From positions 690,310,083-690,374,082 of the forward strand of contig NC_081412.1 of NCBI RefSeq assembly GCF_030272615.1: DNA of 64,000 nt, in the 5' to 3' direction. A program made the translations under genes and the position numbers. Source of the stretch: Cryptomeria japonica (taxonomy: Eukaryota; Streptophyta; Pinopsida; Cupressales; Cupressaceae). Shown piece after piece: positions 34,772 through 46,818 of the stretch. The notes beneath the pieces were generated by a model, which did not search any database, was not told the origin of the DNA, and worked only from the letters and a program-made list of their open reading frames with translations. The first letter of the stretch is position 1; each line of letters starts with the position of its first letter.

Positions 34772-36475
34772 CTATTTACCCATTCGACATTCTTTACATA
34801 TCAGATTATAGGGCTTCATAATCTTAGGTATATTCCTAACTGCCTTAGTTGAGCTAATCTTCACAATGCAATCAAAATTCACATGACACAGCATTTTATG
34901 CCATAGCCAACTCTCATCAATATGTGTAATCAAACATGTCTTCTCACCGAAGTTCAAATGAAATATATTACCTTTTGTGTGTGTACCAGTTGCAATCTCT
35001 AAACTAGATCTTTTAATGATTTTGCATTTTCCATCCTTGAACTGTAATTGAAATCCCTTATCTACCAATTGTCCTACACTCAAAAGATTGTTCCTTAAAC
35101 CTTCAACATAATAAACATTGTTAGTATTTCTCTTACCATCCAATGATATAGTTCCTTTTACTTTGATCATACATGCTTTTTCATCTCCAAATCTAGCTAG
35201 ACCACCATCAAATTCTTGTAAAGATAGAAACTTCCCTTTATCTCCAGTCATATAATGTGAACAACTTCTATCAATTACCCATTCATCCTTATCTTCAATT
35301 TTAGCAGCAAGAACCTTCTCTTCAGCTACATTCACTTCCAGTGTTGGATCATCTTCCTTGATAACCAGAAACACCCAATCCTTCCCATTCCTAGAACCAC
35401 TAGCAGTGTCTTTTGTCAGTTCATCATCAGAATCAGAAATGCCTTCCTCATCCACTATGTAGCATGATTTGTCTCTTTTTTTCTTGTATTTGTACTTGTT
35501 CCGATATCCAAGGTTAGGTTTAAATGATCTTCTAGCTCTTTCTTTAAATCTTGAATTCCTTTTAGGACATCTAGATGCAAAATGACCAATCTTATTACAT
35601 GCAAAACATTTAAAAGGTGTTTTTCCTTCATACTTACTTCCTACCAGCCCTTTAGGTACTCTTCTATCAAATAGTGCTTCAAGTTGCTCAAACTCATCAT
35701 CTTCTCTCTTCATATCTTCTAATTCCTTTATATACAAAGCTTTCTAGTGTTTCTTATCAGTTGTAGATGTAGATGCATGAAAAGCAAGTTTAGACTTCAC
35801 AGCTCCAAAAGGTCCAAATTCTTTGAGCTCAAAAGTAGATAGTTTCCCAACCAAAGTATCTTTGTTGACAAATGTATTAGCCATTATTATCAACTCATTA
35901 ATAGAAGTAGCCTTCATTTTGTAAGTTGGTGGTAGGGCTCTCAGGACTTTAGAAACAATTTCATCTTTGCTCATAGTTCCACCACAATATTGAATTCCCA
36001 TAACAATCTCATTTATCCTTTCCATGAATGTAGTAATCCTTTCATCTCCTTCCATCTTCAGGTTTTCATATCTCACCAGGTAACCATCAAGTTTAGCAAT
36101 CTTCACTATAGGGTCACCTTCATTAAGAGTCTCCAACTTATCCCATATAGCCTTTCCAGATGATTTGTCGGTCAATACCATTATTTGTTGATCAGAAAGT
36201 GCACACAAGAGGGCTTCTCTTTCTCTACAATCATTCTCAAGCTCCTTGTCCAAGTTTTTTGAAGAAGGATTGTCAGATCCTAGATTATAAGGTGTGACAC
36301 AATTCTTTCTGATCTCCCAAATCTTCTTGCCAAGACATCTCAAATGAGTCTCCATCTGAATTTTCCATATTGTGTAATTAGTTCCATCAAGCCTCAGAAT
36401 ATCCCTCTAAAAGATAGCTCCAGAAGAATTGGATGTACTTGAACTGTTAGTTTCCAGAGGGTCTTCCTCAAGTGG
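34772..36475 (-). pseudogene. E5 gag, zinc knuckle, protease, pre-integrase
   Basis: A single frame from about 36475 to 34772, stopped twice (near 36410 and at 35744). Gag: LDGTNYTIWKIQMETHLRC, then KIAKLDGYLVRYENLKMEG and SKVLRALPPTYKMK. The zinc knuckle CFACNKIGHFASRC (about 35610-35570) is intact. It is followed by a basic stretch and an acidic linker. The protease motif reads WVIDRSCSHYMT, with Ser-Gly of the active-site triplet changed to Arg-Ser. Pre-integrase VYYVEGLRNNLLSVGQLV, WLWHKMLCHVNF and CKECRMGK are readable. The longest uninterrupted copia ORF of the window (321 codons) lies here. Confidence 0.92.
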
Positions 36476-36501
36476 TTAAGCTTTTTGTAGAGAGGACCAA
36501 A

Positions 36502-36513
36502 CCTCTCATACCA
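36502..36513 (-). other. Primer binding site of E5
   Basis: Plus strand CCTCTCATACCA, two changes from the copia consensus, just before the LTR. Confidence 0.85.
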
Positions 36514-36515
36514 AT

Positions 36516-37647
36516 TGCTAGACAATTCAAATAACCGAAAGACAACTAAGAGGGGGAGGGTGAATCAGTTGTCTTAGATTATTCGGACTATTAGAAATTT
36601 AAAACTTTAATACTGGAACCCAAAACATTAATACTAGAATAGAAGTTAAACCAATTAAGGATAAACAATAATCAAAGAATAAAAACCATCCACATGACAC
36701 CAAGATTTGTACGTAGAAAACCTGATAAAGGGAAAAACCACATTGGGAAGCCTACCCACAATCAGATAATACTTCTACCATAAGTATGTGAATTACAATT
36801 AAGGGGCTTACACTTGCAAGAAGACCAATAACCTAGAGCACACTGCTCATCATAAAAGGAACCTCACTAACTACATAGAAATCCAGACTACAATCTAGAG
36901 AAGTGTTGAACTACAAAAGATAGCATCTTCTATGCCTAAGTACAGTTCCGGTTAAGCTCAATACCGAAGGACTCAACCCTCTTACATAAACCCAATTTGA
37001 TCTCCAATGATCTACCAAATCCTCTTCCAGAATGATATCACATTATTCACACATTACATTCCTTGACCATGACCTTTTCATAACCATGGTGATCTACAAT
37101 AAGATCTTACATCTATATATACAAACCCTTTACCATAAACAATTAGGTCGTCCACTAGATAATAAACCAATTACATAATTACAAACCATGTTGGCCTTAG
37201 AACAAACAAATAATATCCAACACATAAGGCATCTTGGAAACACATCGAGAGGTCCAATCCATACGTTACATTAAAGTCGGTTCATAACCTAGATCAATTG
37301 GGACCCAATATAGGTCCACATACTACAATAATGATCTCCATCCGCCAAGCCTCGAATATGATTACCAAAAACATACTAAAACTCCACCAGAAGCTGCACC
37401 AACACCACTTATGCAATTCATCAAAGATCTTCATCAAAAGCTCTGCTGGTGAAACCCTCACCGGAACTAGAAATTGAGCTTCTAAGCAAGCAGGATAGCA
37501 TCTAATCACTAGACCAAAACCAATTGACCGAATATGAGCATGATTATCATGAACAAGACAATTCCATAACCAAATCATATCGGAGCCTATCAGATCATGC
37601 TGGATCAAAATTAACCAGAAACCACTCAACCTACTGGGACCAGAAGG
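36516..37647 (-). repeat. 5' LTR of E5, truncated by E6
   Basis: Follows the 3' LTR up to GACCAGAAGG, where the other copy continues with GTGCC but this one switches to the E6 LTR (TGTTAGG at 37648). About 85 bases of the LTR are missing. Confidence 0.88.
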
Positions 37648-38901
37648 TGTTAGGATAACCAGTGAACAATTGAGAGGGGGGAGTGAAATAGTTGTTAACA
37701 AATTATAACTTTTAATACATAATACAACCTTAAACAAATTAATTATTGGTAAAACATATATAGATGTTGGTAGATACAGATATTGGTAAACAATACAAAT
37801 TAAAAACTAATCAGATAATCAATGCAAAACAACCATACCACATAACACCAATATTTGTATGTGGAAAACCTAGAAAGAGAAAAACCATGGTGGGAAGCCT
37901 ACCCACAGTTAGATGATACTTTTGTAGAAAGTATGTGTTACAAGAGGGGCTTGCACTTGCAAGAAGGCACACTGCCTAGAGCATACTGCTCATTACAAAA
38001 GTGTCTCATTGACTACAGAGAGGCGGCAACCATCTCAAGATAAATGGACAACAATCCAATAGAGTGAACTGCTAGAAATAGCATCTACCATGCATTATTA
38101 CTATCCTAGTTAAGCTCAATGTCGAAGGACTAAATCCTCTTCTGAATCCAATTTGATCACCAATGATCGATGACCTCCTCTGCCTGAATAATATTACAAT
38201 AGTCTCTCATTCCATTCCTTGACCATGACCTTTTCAATAACCTTGATACTTTACAAAGAGTTTCTACCTCTTATTTATACAAACCTTAAGGCCTAAATCA
38301 ATTAGGTCGGCCACCTAAAGATATTACAATAAGATCATTACATAATTCCATTTACAATGATATGCCATGTCGGCTTAAGACCAAAGCAATAATAACAAAT
38401 CCATAAATCATCTTGAATCATCCCGGTAACGTGTAGAGTACACGTTAGCATGATACCAGTCTGTAAACTAGATAGGTACTAGACCAATTCTAGGTATGCT
38501 AAAGAAATATCTTCAAGCAGTTGAATCACGATCAAACAATATATTCAACATCCTAAAATCTATGAAGAAGTTGCACCAACACTAATTATGCATCTTGTCA
38601 CAATTCCTCAATAAAAGCTCTGCCAGTAAGGCCTTAAACTAGTGCCGATAAGGGTTTACTAGAGTGTATGATAGAATCCAATTACCAAGCTAATATGAAC
38701 TGACCAAAACATGCTCATAGAGCATCTTTACTAAACCAATCATGGCGGAAGTGTTTAATGAATAGTCTCTTCTACTGGTAATACTAGATCTTCTATTGAT
38801 AACAAAAACTTGTCTATCGGTAACCAACCATAATAGCTAGTGTTGACATCAATGACAAAACATCAATGCAACACATGATCAATTCATCCATAATGCCAAC
38901 A
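37648..38901 (-). repeat. 3' LTR of E6 (1,254 bp)
   Basis: Plus-strand start TGTTAGGATAACC, end ATGCCAACA; close match of the E4 LTR. Confidence 0.9.
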
Positions 38902-39262
38902 ATATCCCCCTTTGGCATTGAAGGCAACACTAGATGTGAAAAATATCTAAGTACCAAGAAATTACAAACAAGTCTACCAAGAAATGTCAAATAAGTCTCC
39001 CCCTGTGGAAGACAACCAACAATCAATAGCTCTCCCCTTGTGAATGATATCTTTGTAAGGTTATTAATGATTTTTCACATTACTATCACTCCCCCTTTGA
39101 CATTAATGCCAGGAATCTGACAAAAATATCAAAGCAATGATATAAATCTCTGAATCACAAAGCGAACTACTCTCCCTGAGTAGTAGAACCACTCATCAGT
39201 GCTAGAATGAATAATGTATCTGATAATACATGTCAGACTGATGACAAACTTCATCAATCAAG
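38902..39262 (-). promoter_or_regulatory. E6 3' untranslated region with polypurine tract array
   Basis: ATATCCCCCTTTGGC at the LTR (38902-38916), then similar runs at about 38997-39004, 39031-39037 and 39089-39097. Non-coding. Confidence 0.8.
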
Positions 39263-40202
39263 TCTCTGCCAGAGGGGCATAAACCCCTAACCTGTCTCTC
39301 AAATACTCAAATGATTCTTTAGATAGTGGTTTAGTGAATATATCTACAATCTATTCTTTAGTGTTTACATAAACCAATTTGACTTCCTTTTCTTCAATCT
39401 TGTCCTTCAGAAAGTTATACTTTATTGAAATATGCTTAGTCTTAGAGTGAAATACCAGATTCTTGGACATGTCAATAGCTACAGAGTTATCACAGTAGAT
39501 AAATACCGGTTCACTACAATTTACCCTCATATCCTTCAATATTTGCTTCATCCACAAGACTTGAGTGCAATTAGTTGTTACTGCAACATGCTCAGGTTTT
39601 GTAGTAGATAAAGAAATGCATGACTGATTTTTGTTGATCCATGAAACCAGTTTCTTCCCAAGAAAGAAAGCTGCACCAGAAGTGCTTTTCCTATCATTAG
39701 TATCACCTGTCCAATTTGAGTTAGTATATGCACATAAAGTGAAATCATCATTTCTGGAATACCATAAACCATATTCTATTGTTCCTTGCAAATACCAAAA
39801 TATCCTTTTTACCGCACATTCATGATTTTCTTTAGGATTACATTTATATCTTGAAACAATACTTGCTACATTCATAATATCAGGTCTAGTTTGAGTTAGA
39901 TATAATAGACCACCAGTCATAGACTTATACCTTATCGGATTTACCGATGTAGAAGTATCCTTGATAGATAATTTCTCACTTGTAGCCATAGGAGTACTTA
40001 CCGGTTTGGAATTCTCCATACCAAACTTTTTAACAATTCCCTCAGATAATTAGTTTGATAGATGAAAATCCCTTTGTTAGTTTGAGTAATCTACAAACCT
40101 AAGAAAAATTTCATCTCACCAATCATGGACATTTCAAATTCATTCTTCATGTTGTTAGCAAATTCCATGCATAGTTTATCTTCTCCTCCAAAAATGATAT
40201 TG
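39263..40202 (-). pseudogene. E6 RNase H and RT end
   Basis: The frame at 40019-39351 reads SKPVSTPMATSEKL, GGLLYLTQTRPDIMNV, KSTSGAAFFLGKKLVSW, IYCDNSVAIDMSKN and KHISIKYNFLKDKI. One stop then precedes IVDIFTKPLSKESFEYLRD. Upstream, in another frame, KNEFEMSMIGEMKFFLGL and FGGEDKL mark the RT just after its active site. The element is cut immediately before the VDD codons. Confidence 0.9.
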
Positions 40203-40493
40203 ATGCACTGCAAAAAGGATTAGAATGGTTATGGAAACACAACACACAAAAAACAAGTTCAAATGTTAGTGTTAGCAACAAAAGACTATCCTAAGCAAGC
40301 ATATCATGAGAGATATTTGTCATGTTCCCCAATTTATAGTAAATAATTAATGTAATTTTTGCCATAAAATATACTAAAATCATATCAAAATTATATCATA
40401 TTATATTAATATTAAAATGATGTTATTATGTTAGCAATGTACATCATATAGAAAATGATGCATTAACAATATATATACATATATATATATATA
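40203..40493. other. AT-rich spacer between E6 and element X
   Basis: No ORF or recognised repeat; ends in an (AT)n run at about 40470-40493 that abuts the X LTR. Confidence 0.6.
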
Positions 40494-41778
40494 TATAGAC
40501 ACCTAAAAATGTCGCATTGATCATGTACTAATTATTCCTCTAATTGATTAAATAATCTTTATTATTTAATTAAGTCAATTAAACTTATTCTTCTAAATTC
40601 TTCTAATTTCATATTTCCTCATCATCTTATTAATTATTCTATTTCCTATTCTTTCATCATTTAATCATTTTAATCATTTTCTAAATATTAATTAAATATT
40701 TATTATTTAATTAATTCTGATTAATTTCCCAATTTAAATAATCTTTATTATTTAAATAAATTATTGTTTACTCAATTTCTATCTCTAATCATCTAATCAT
40801 TCAACCCTCTTCTAAATATTAATTAAATATTAATTATTTAATTAATTGTAATTTAATCCTTTAAATTAAATAATCTTTATTATTTAATTAAATTCTATTT
40901 CTAAAATAATTAAATAGTTTCTTTAAATTATTTAATTAACTAATTAATTCTTCCAATTCCAAATCCTCAAATTCTAATTTCATTTAATTTCATATTCTTC
41001 TAATTTCTTCCAAATTCAAATACATGTGCATGATTTCAAAAACCAAATTGAAAATCAAAGTCAAGCTCTAAATATATTCAAATGCTAAATTGAATTAATA
41101 AATTCAATTATTTGAATAATATCTCATGCAAGGATTAAATTAATAATTTAAATCTAAATGCAAGCACATGCTAAATTAATTAATTAAATCAATTAATTAA
41201 TTAAATCATTTATCTCTCCAACTTCTATTTCCATCCTTCAGTTAGCTTTTTCTAAATTTAGCTCTCTGTCATCCTCTTTATTTCCTCCAATCATTCTTTT
41301 TCTTCCTTCAATTAACTCTTTCATCAATCAGTTGACTCCTTTAATCTATTCAATCTATTGAGTTTCACTCCTACATTCAGTAGTTCAACTATCAAATTGC
41401 ATTTGAGCTCACCTGAGTTCACACCTCTTGATCATTCTGGTCCACCTTTCAATCAATCTTCTCCAATTTTCTATAAATTGAGCATCCAATCTCCATTTTC
41501 AACAATCATGAACTTCAAATCTTTGTGCCACTTGCAGGTTACCAATGCAATATCTGAGAGCCATCATACCACGAAGAGAAGAAGAGCAATGGAAGCAATA
41601 TGCACATCTTTGGAACATGGAGTTTTATTTGAATTGATTTCATTCTTAATTCCTGTTTTGCTTGATGATTGCATTATTTCATTGTCTAGTTTGTTAGATT
41701 TATTAATTAGACAGGGATTCGTGATTTCCTTGGTGTTTCTAATTGATATCTTTAAGATGAATTCTAGCATGCTTTACA
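40494..41778 (+). repeat. 5' LTR of X
   Basis: Begins TATAGACACC (TGTAGACACC would be expected) and ends GCTTTACA before the primer site. Very AT-rich 5' half. Inverted copy at 57396-58554. A 146-codon ORF inside it also occurs in part in the other copy, which LTR homology explains. Confidence 0.85.
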
Positions 41779-41781
41779 TTT

Positions 41782-41797
41782 TGGTGAACCCGATGTG
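41782..41797 (+). other. Primer binding site of X
   Basis: TGGTGAACCCGATGTG starts four bases after the LTR. The Y element has the same with CG for TG. TGG fits pairing with a tRNA CCA end; I do not assign the tRNA. Confidence 0.7.
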
Positions 41798-41811
41798 AGT
41801 TTTCGGTCATC

Positions 41812-44213
41812 ATGTCTGGTTATAGAGCTCGATTGCACTTGTCGAACCAAGTACGTTCATTTCAAAGACCTCCTGGGACTGGCGGCGTGGTATTTTTCAT
41901 GCTTTTCCTTGATTTTTTCCTGTTTTTATGCCTTTTTTCCAAAAAAATTTCATGATCAATTTTTGCCATGCCTTACGCAAGCGCTTGTCGATTTGTATGC
42001 AATAATGCTTAGTGTACCGCATTTGCTGTAAATGTTACACATGCATCGTAAGCATCATGCATTAGCTGTATCATGCCACATTCATGTATATCATTATGCA
42101 TAAGTGTTATTTGTTACGCATGCGCTCATTGTGTCATGCATTAGCTTCAATCATCACGCAAGAGCCATATTTGTACCGCATAAGTCATAAATATTACACA
42201 TTCATTGTAAATGTAAGTTGTTGTCATGCATTTGAAAATATTTTTAAGTTTATCTGGATCTGACATCTGATATTTTGATTATTTTCTCATTTGTAGGAGA
42301 ACACTGGAGTGTTATACTGTCGACAGAGCAGGCCTAGTGGACTTGATCTTCGAGCTGACCTACCAAATGATGAGATTGAGAATATTTGTCAGCTTGGTCT
42401 TTACCATGTATTGCATTTGCCAGAGGTGATGGCCAACAGGGCCATGATTGCAGCTTTGATAGAGCGGTGGCACTCAAAGACATGTTCATTTCATCTTCCG
42501 ACTGGTGAGGCATCCATTACTTTAGAGGATGTATGGCGTATACTGCATATTCCCATTCATGGTGAGAGGGTTATATATGACCATGACGATGGCATTGCTA
42601 GACTATGTGCACTTTGTAAGTGTGAGATTCAGGATTTGCAGATCAGTGGCCATTATGAGATCCCTTGGGCCCGATTAGACTATGATGACCTGACCATTGT
42701 ATTATGCGGTATTGTCAGTGGTTTACTGATACCTGATCAACGAGGTCATGGGTTTCCAATTGGATGGGGCAGAGTGCTCCATGATATGATTGTACATCAT
42801 CAACTATATGCTTGGGGTCCTTGTTTACTTGCCATGTTGTATTATCAGATGCATGGTATTGTGTATCTGGGATACCGTTCTATCAATTGTGGTGTTACTT
42901 TGCTACAGACATGGGCATGAGAGCACATTTCTATTTCTAGGCCTGTCGTTCATGTAGATTTGCAGCCTGGTGAGCCTTATGCTTTCAGGTATACAGCAGG
43001 TATCAGACACAGGGGTTCGGGGAACACCTTGTACTGGAGACATCAGTTGGATATATTGCAGCATTTCATTTGGAGACCTTACTTAGATTGCCCCGGTTGG
43101 CTTGATTATGTAGTGCACTTGTCTTTTTGCCGCTAGCAGAGATATCTTATTGGTAGGACCTTTGAGACTCAGTGGATCATAGAGATGTATCTTCCTGGAT
43201 GTGTTCTTAGATAGTTTGGTGAGGTACAGGTGACACCTGTGGTTACTGTATATTTTGCTCGTGTATCTCGTGAGGTATCTGATTGGGGTGTGTGTATTCA
43301 GCCACATGTTGCTTCTGCTGAGTTTGATTTGTTGCAACCATTATTGTGGGGTTGGGGCAGGGGTAGGGGTGGAGTGGATCCAGGGATGACAGCGGAGTAT
43401 GATGCATGGTTTGCTAGGCACAGGCCAGTGCCTTTGACTAATCCTACTGTTCTGATTACAGCACAGCAGATTTGCCATCCTAGATAGCGTTTGAGGATAG
43501 ACGTAGGGGAGAGAGCTAGAGGAGATGGAGGAGATAGGGGAGGAGGTGGTGGAGATAGTGGAGATGATGGAGATGGGGGAGGAGGTGGTGGAGATGGTGG
43601 AGATGAGGATATAGACATTGGTGGAGACACTGAGTCTATTAGTAGTGAGGACAACGATAATTCCTCGGAGTCATTGAGTAGTGAGGGTGGGGATGATGAT
43701 GATGATATGCCAAAGTTGGAGGATGCGCCTACCGTAGAGGGTGGGATAGGAGAGGTTGGTGATGAGGATGAGCTGCAGACTCTTAGAGCATGGGTGCAGA
43801 GCTTGGAGGATAAGGTTGCTAGACAAGATATTTAGCGAGAGACCTATCACGTAGATTATGGTGCCCTAGAGGCAGAGCGAGTGCGTCTTCAGTGGGAGAG
43901 ACATGAGGCAGTGTGACGATGTCAAATTACTATGGATGCCTTTGATCAGCTTTTTAGAGTAGGTACAGATGCGCGCGACCAGGGAGAGAGATATTTCACT
44001 ACTGCACAGGAGGCTATTTATTATAGATAGGTATATGAGACAGCCATCCCTGAGGGTCAAAGAGAGCCTAGTTTTAGTGCATTCATGGGGAGGAGATAGA
44101 GTAGATCTACTTCATGACAGACTAGCAGTGGTGGTGTTATGGGACCACCTCGACATCCTAGGGCAGGATCTAGTGGATAGGATCCACCCGCTGATAGAGG
44201 CAGTGTTGATTAA
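41812..44213 (+). pseudogene. Plant mobile domain (PMD) gene in element X
   Basis: From about 42297 one frame runs to TAA 44211 with several TAG and TGA stops but no frameshift. PMD signatures: ALIERWHSKTCSFHLPTGE, ITLEDVWRILHIPIHG (about 42430-42560), HFIWRPYLD and a V.R.FGEVQ-like block (about 43062-43225). A purine-rich stretch (43500-43625) codes for a Gly/Asp linker; then an acidic region and a short helical segment. A splice-acceptor-like TTTTCTCATTTGTAG ends at 42296. An ATG at 41812, 15 bases after the primer site, opens a short exon-like frame, so an intron of about 0.4 kb is possible. PMD proteins are plant-specific, with links to silencing in a few host genes and frequent capture by transposons. 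Role here unknown. Confidence 0.8.
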
Positions 44214-46818
44214 TCATGTTATCTGAGCCTTCAGGCTTATTTATTGTATTCACACACATTATCATTTTTTTTTTTGAGGTCCAATATATGATATGCGGGT
44301 TTTGGCTATGATTTATTTATGTTTTTCTTTTCCTATATGCTTATATGATGCTATGAGTTTTGCAATGCATATCTATTTGATTTTATATGATTATAAAATG
44401 CAATGGTTGTATATGTATGGATTAACGATGCAAATGAAATCTGTAATGAATGCAAATGAATCTTATAATGAATGCAAATGAATCTTATAATGAATCTTTT
44501 TTTATTGGTATGATAATGCTTGAACCAACTTTAACTCAGATACACCTTGAAGAAATGTTAGTTAGATGATAGAGAGAAAAAATTAATGATAGAAAGAATG
44601 TTAGAAAGAATGCGATTTAGACGAGAGACAAGAAACCAACAAACTATCAATAAGCAAATGAGATGAAGATGATAATGAAATTGAATGAATCACGAACCTG
44701 TGTCACATATTTTATTGCGTCAATATATATTCATCACTGAGCCTTATTATTGAACAATGAAGCTTAGCACATTAGGGTGTAAGGAACCAAGATGCAAAGA
44801 TATCTCATTGTAGAAATAAACACGTAGCAGACAAGGAGTGAACTCTCCATTCTATTAATTGCATTAGGGGTCGAGGTATGTGTGGCAATTTCACCTTGAT
44901 GTGAAGCCTCTTATCACAGACACCCACTAGACCAATTTCCCTAGAATTTCATCGGTTCACACCACAAACAGCAAACAAAGAAAAAGATAATGCTCATCAT
45001 TGCTCCTCTAGTCACTTTTGGACATCCTTTAGTAGCATAGAAAGAATATCTGTCGCCAAATGATAAAAAGATAAAGACTGACCCAGACAAAATTCAGCAG
45101 CTATACTAACCTTGTGTCTTCGTTCTCAGTTGTTTGATGTGATGGTTGATAATGTCTGGTCTCAGAAAGTTGTGGACCCCATTTAAGACTGACTTGTCTA
45201 ATTTAAAGTGTATCCTCTTCTGTTTAAGACAAGATAATGATCATTTTGATATGGATATGATACGATTGATAAGACAGTTTGATCAGTTGATTGCAGATGT
45301 CTGACTGGATAGTCGTATCCTTTGTTAACTTCGTGCGGAATGTTTGTTGGATATCTGCTAGGGTATTTGTTTCTCACAAGACATTTTATTGCAAGTTTTT
45401 TGATTGATTGTTTTTCAATTTTTAGTTCTTTTCCAAGAGCTCTTTCGATGTTTTTGGATTATGTAGGTAGATTTTTGAATGTTTTTGTTTTATTTTTTCA
45501 GGATCGTATATGGATTTTTTTGTTTGATTTTTTTAGGATCGTATTTGATTTTTTTGGATTTTTTCAGGATCGTATTTGAATGTTTTTGTTATTTTGAGTT
45601 TTCCATTGTTTTGTTTTTTTTTGGATTTCGAGTTTTTCAATGTTTTTGGATTTTTTCAGGACTTTATCTGATTTTTTTGGATTTTTTCAGTTATGCCCCC
45701 AGTGTGCAGACCCATATGACATAATGATTTGCAAAATGTATGTGGAGACAAATGAATTTTTGACATGACCTATGTGAATGCAATATGCAGGATGAAGATG
45801 CACTTCCTATTCAAACAAGGTTGATTGTCTGTGTTTTTCAGCATTTGTAATACACTGATTGAAAATGAAGGTGCAAAACATTTTGTAGATAAGCGGTCAA
45901 TTGATCTCTAAGACCCTTCAGAACATTCATCTCAACACACTTAGTGACTAGGATTTACAAATGGAGATGCAGAAAACTTCTCCATTGGTTCTTGAAACTT
46001 TGATCTTCTTTTGCCCATGTGTGTGCAGATGAGTTAATTCCTGCTCTTGTGTTCACTAAAGATCCTTAGCATCCTATATGACTAACTACATGGTTTTTCT
46101 AACTTCAAAAGCATCCCGAATAGAGCCTCGCTGCTAGCAAGCCTTGAGAGCTATGATGAGGTTATAGACTGTAATTTCTCAAATATTGCTCCATTGCCGG
46201 TAGGCATTCATAGCCACGATGGAGTTACTTGCATTTATTCCCATAGTCAAGCTTTTTATCGTATTTGTGATATTTCAGTTATATATCATTTCTCTTACCT
46301 TTAGATGGATGTTTGGCATAGCTCTTTTTATTTTTATTTTCTTTCCTTGACTTGTAAGTAATGAAACCTACTTGGGTGTGACAATTACAGCAGTGCTGAA
46401 GTAGAATTTTAGATTTTTCACTAGTCATATGATCAACTAGGTGTATAGAATGAATTAGAGATCTCATTAAGGTGTAAGATATAGCAATTGATAGATTGTG
46501 GGTTACCAAGTCTCAAATAGTGAAATCACTACCCAACCATAAGTAAAACATTGTCACAAGGTAATGTTGAGAATGAATGACTTTAGAACCCCAAAGACTT
46601 CATGTCTGAATATCTAAGAAAAGAAATGACCCTTGTTTTCTTTTCAGGATGCAAAACGAATGATAAACTCAAACAGTTGCCTTGTTTTATTTGATGCTTC
46701 TATGTGAGAATGCAAAACTTTAAGAATGCGGTGCGTTTGAAAAATAAACTATATGTAATGCAGTGTTTTAAATGATATGATATGCAATGCGGAAAGTAAA
46801 ACCTAAACTACACAACCC
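44214..46818. other. Non-coding region between PMD gene and gypsy pol
   Basis: No protein family recognised. Contains a 22-bp repeat (AATGAATGCAAATGAATCTTAT, about 44443-44498) and a T-rich zone of imperfect repeats at 45400-45720 with units like GATTTTTTTGGATTTTTTCAG. The X/Y junction must lie somewhere here. No clear polypurine tract and no LTR end was found. Confidence 0.55.

Larger units (their letters stand above)
30646..37647 (-). mobile_element. Ty1/copia element E5, nearly complete
   Basis: 3' LTR, polypurine tract, RNase H, RT, integrase, protease, gag, primer site and 5' LTR in copia order on the minus strand. The 5' LTR is cut at 37647 by E6. It sits in the start of a plus-strand LTR (30568-30645). 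This is the best preserved copia element here, though it still has stops and frameshifts. Confidence 0.93.
37648..40202 (-). mobile_element. Ty1/copia element E6, 3' half
   Basis: 3' LTR, polypurine tract, RNase H and the end of RT on the minus strand. Stops at about 40202 just at the RT active-site codons. Inserted in the E5 5' LTR. The remainder and its 5' LTR are missing from the window. Confidence 0.88.
40494..44213 (+). mobile_element. Gypsy-type element X carrying a plant mobile domain gene, no 3' LTR seen
   Basis: A 1.28-kb LTR, then a primer site, then a PMD gene, all on the plus strand. The LTR is the inverted homologue of the 5' LTR of Tat element Y (57396-58554), and the two primer sites differ by one base. 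No gag or pol is found in plus orientation. The 3' limit is unknown. It may be a non-autonomous partner of Y. Confidence 0.7.

Noticed and set aside
37294-37737. 147-codon minus-strand ORF
   Set aside because: It crosses the E5/E6 LTR junction and is not conserved in the sister LTR; chance ORF.
41358-41798. 146-codon ORF in the X LTR with a partial copy at 57816-57556
   Set aside because: The similarity is explained by LTR homology; the second copy is shorter and neither shows a known domain or a gene-like context.
42297-44213. PMD gene as the antisense extra ORF of Tat element Y
   Set aside because: Such ORFs exist in Tat elements, but here the neighbouring LTR is inverted relative to Y and has its own primer site before the PMD, so a separate plus-strand element fits better. 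Not fully excluded.
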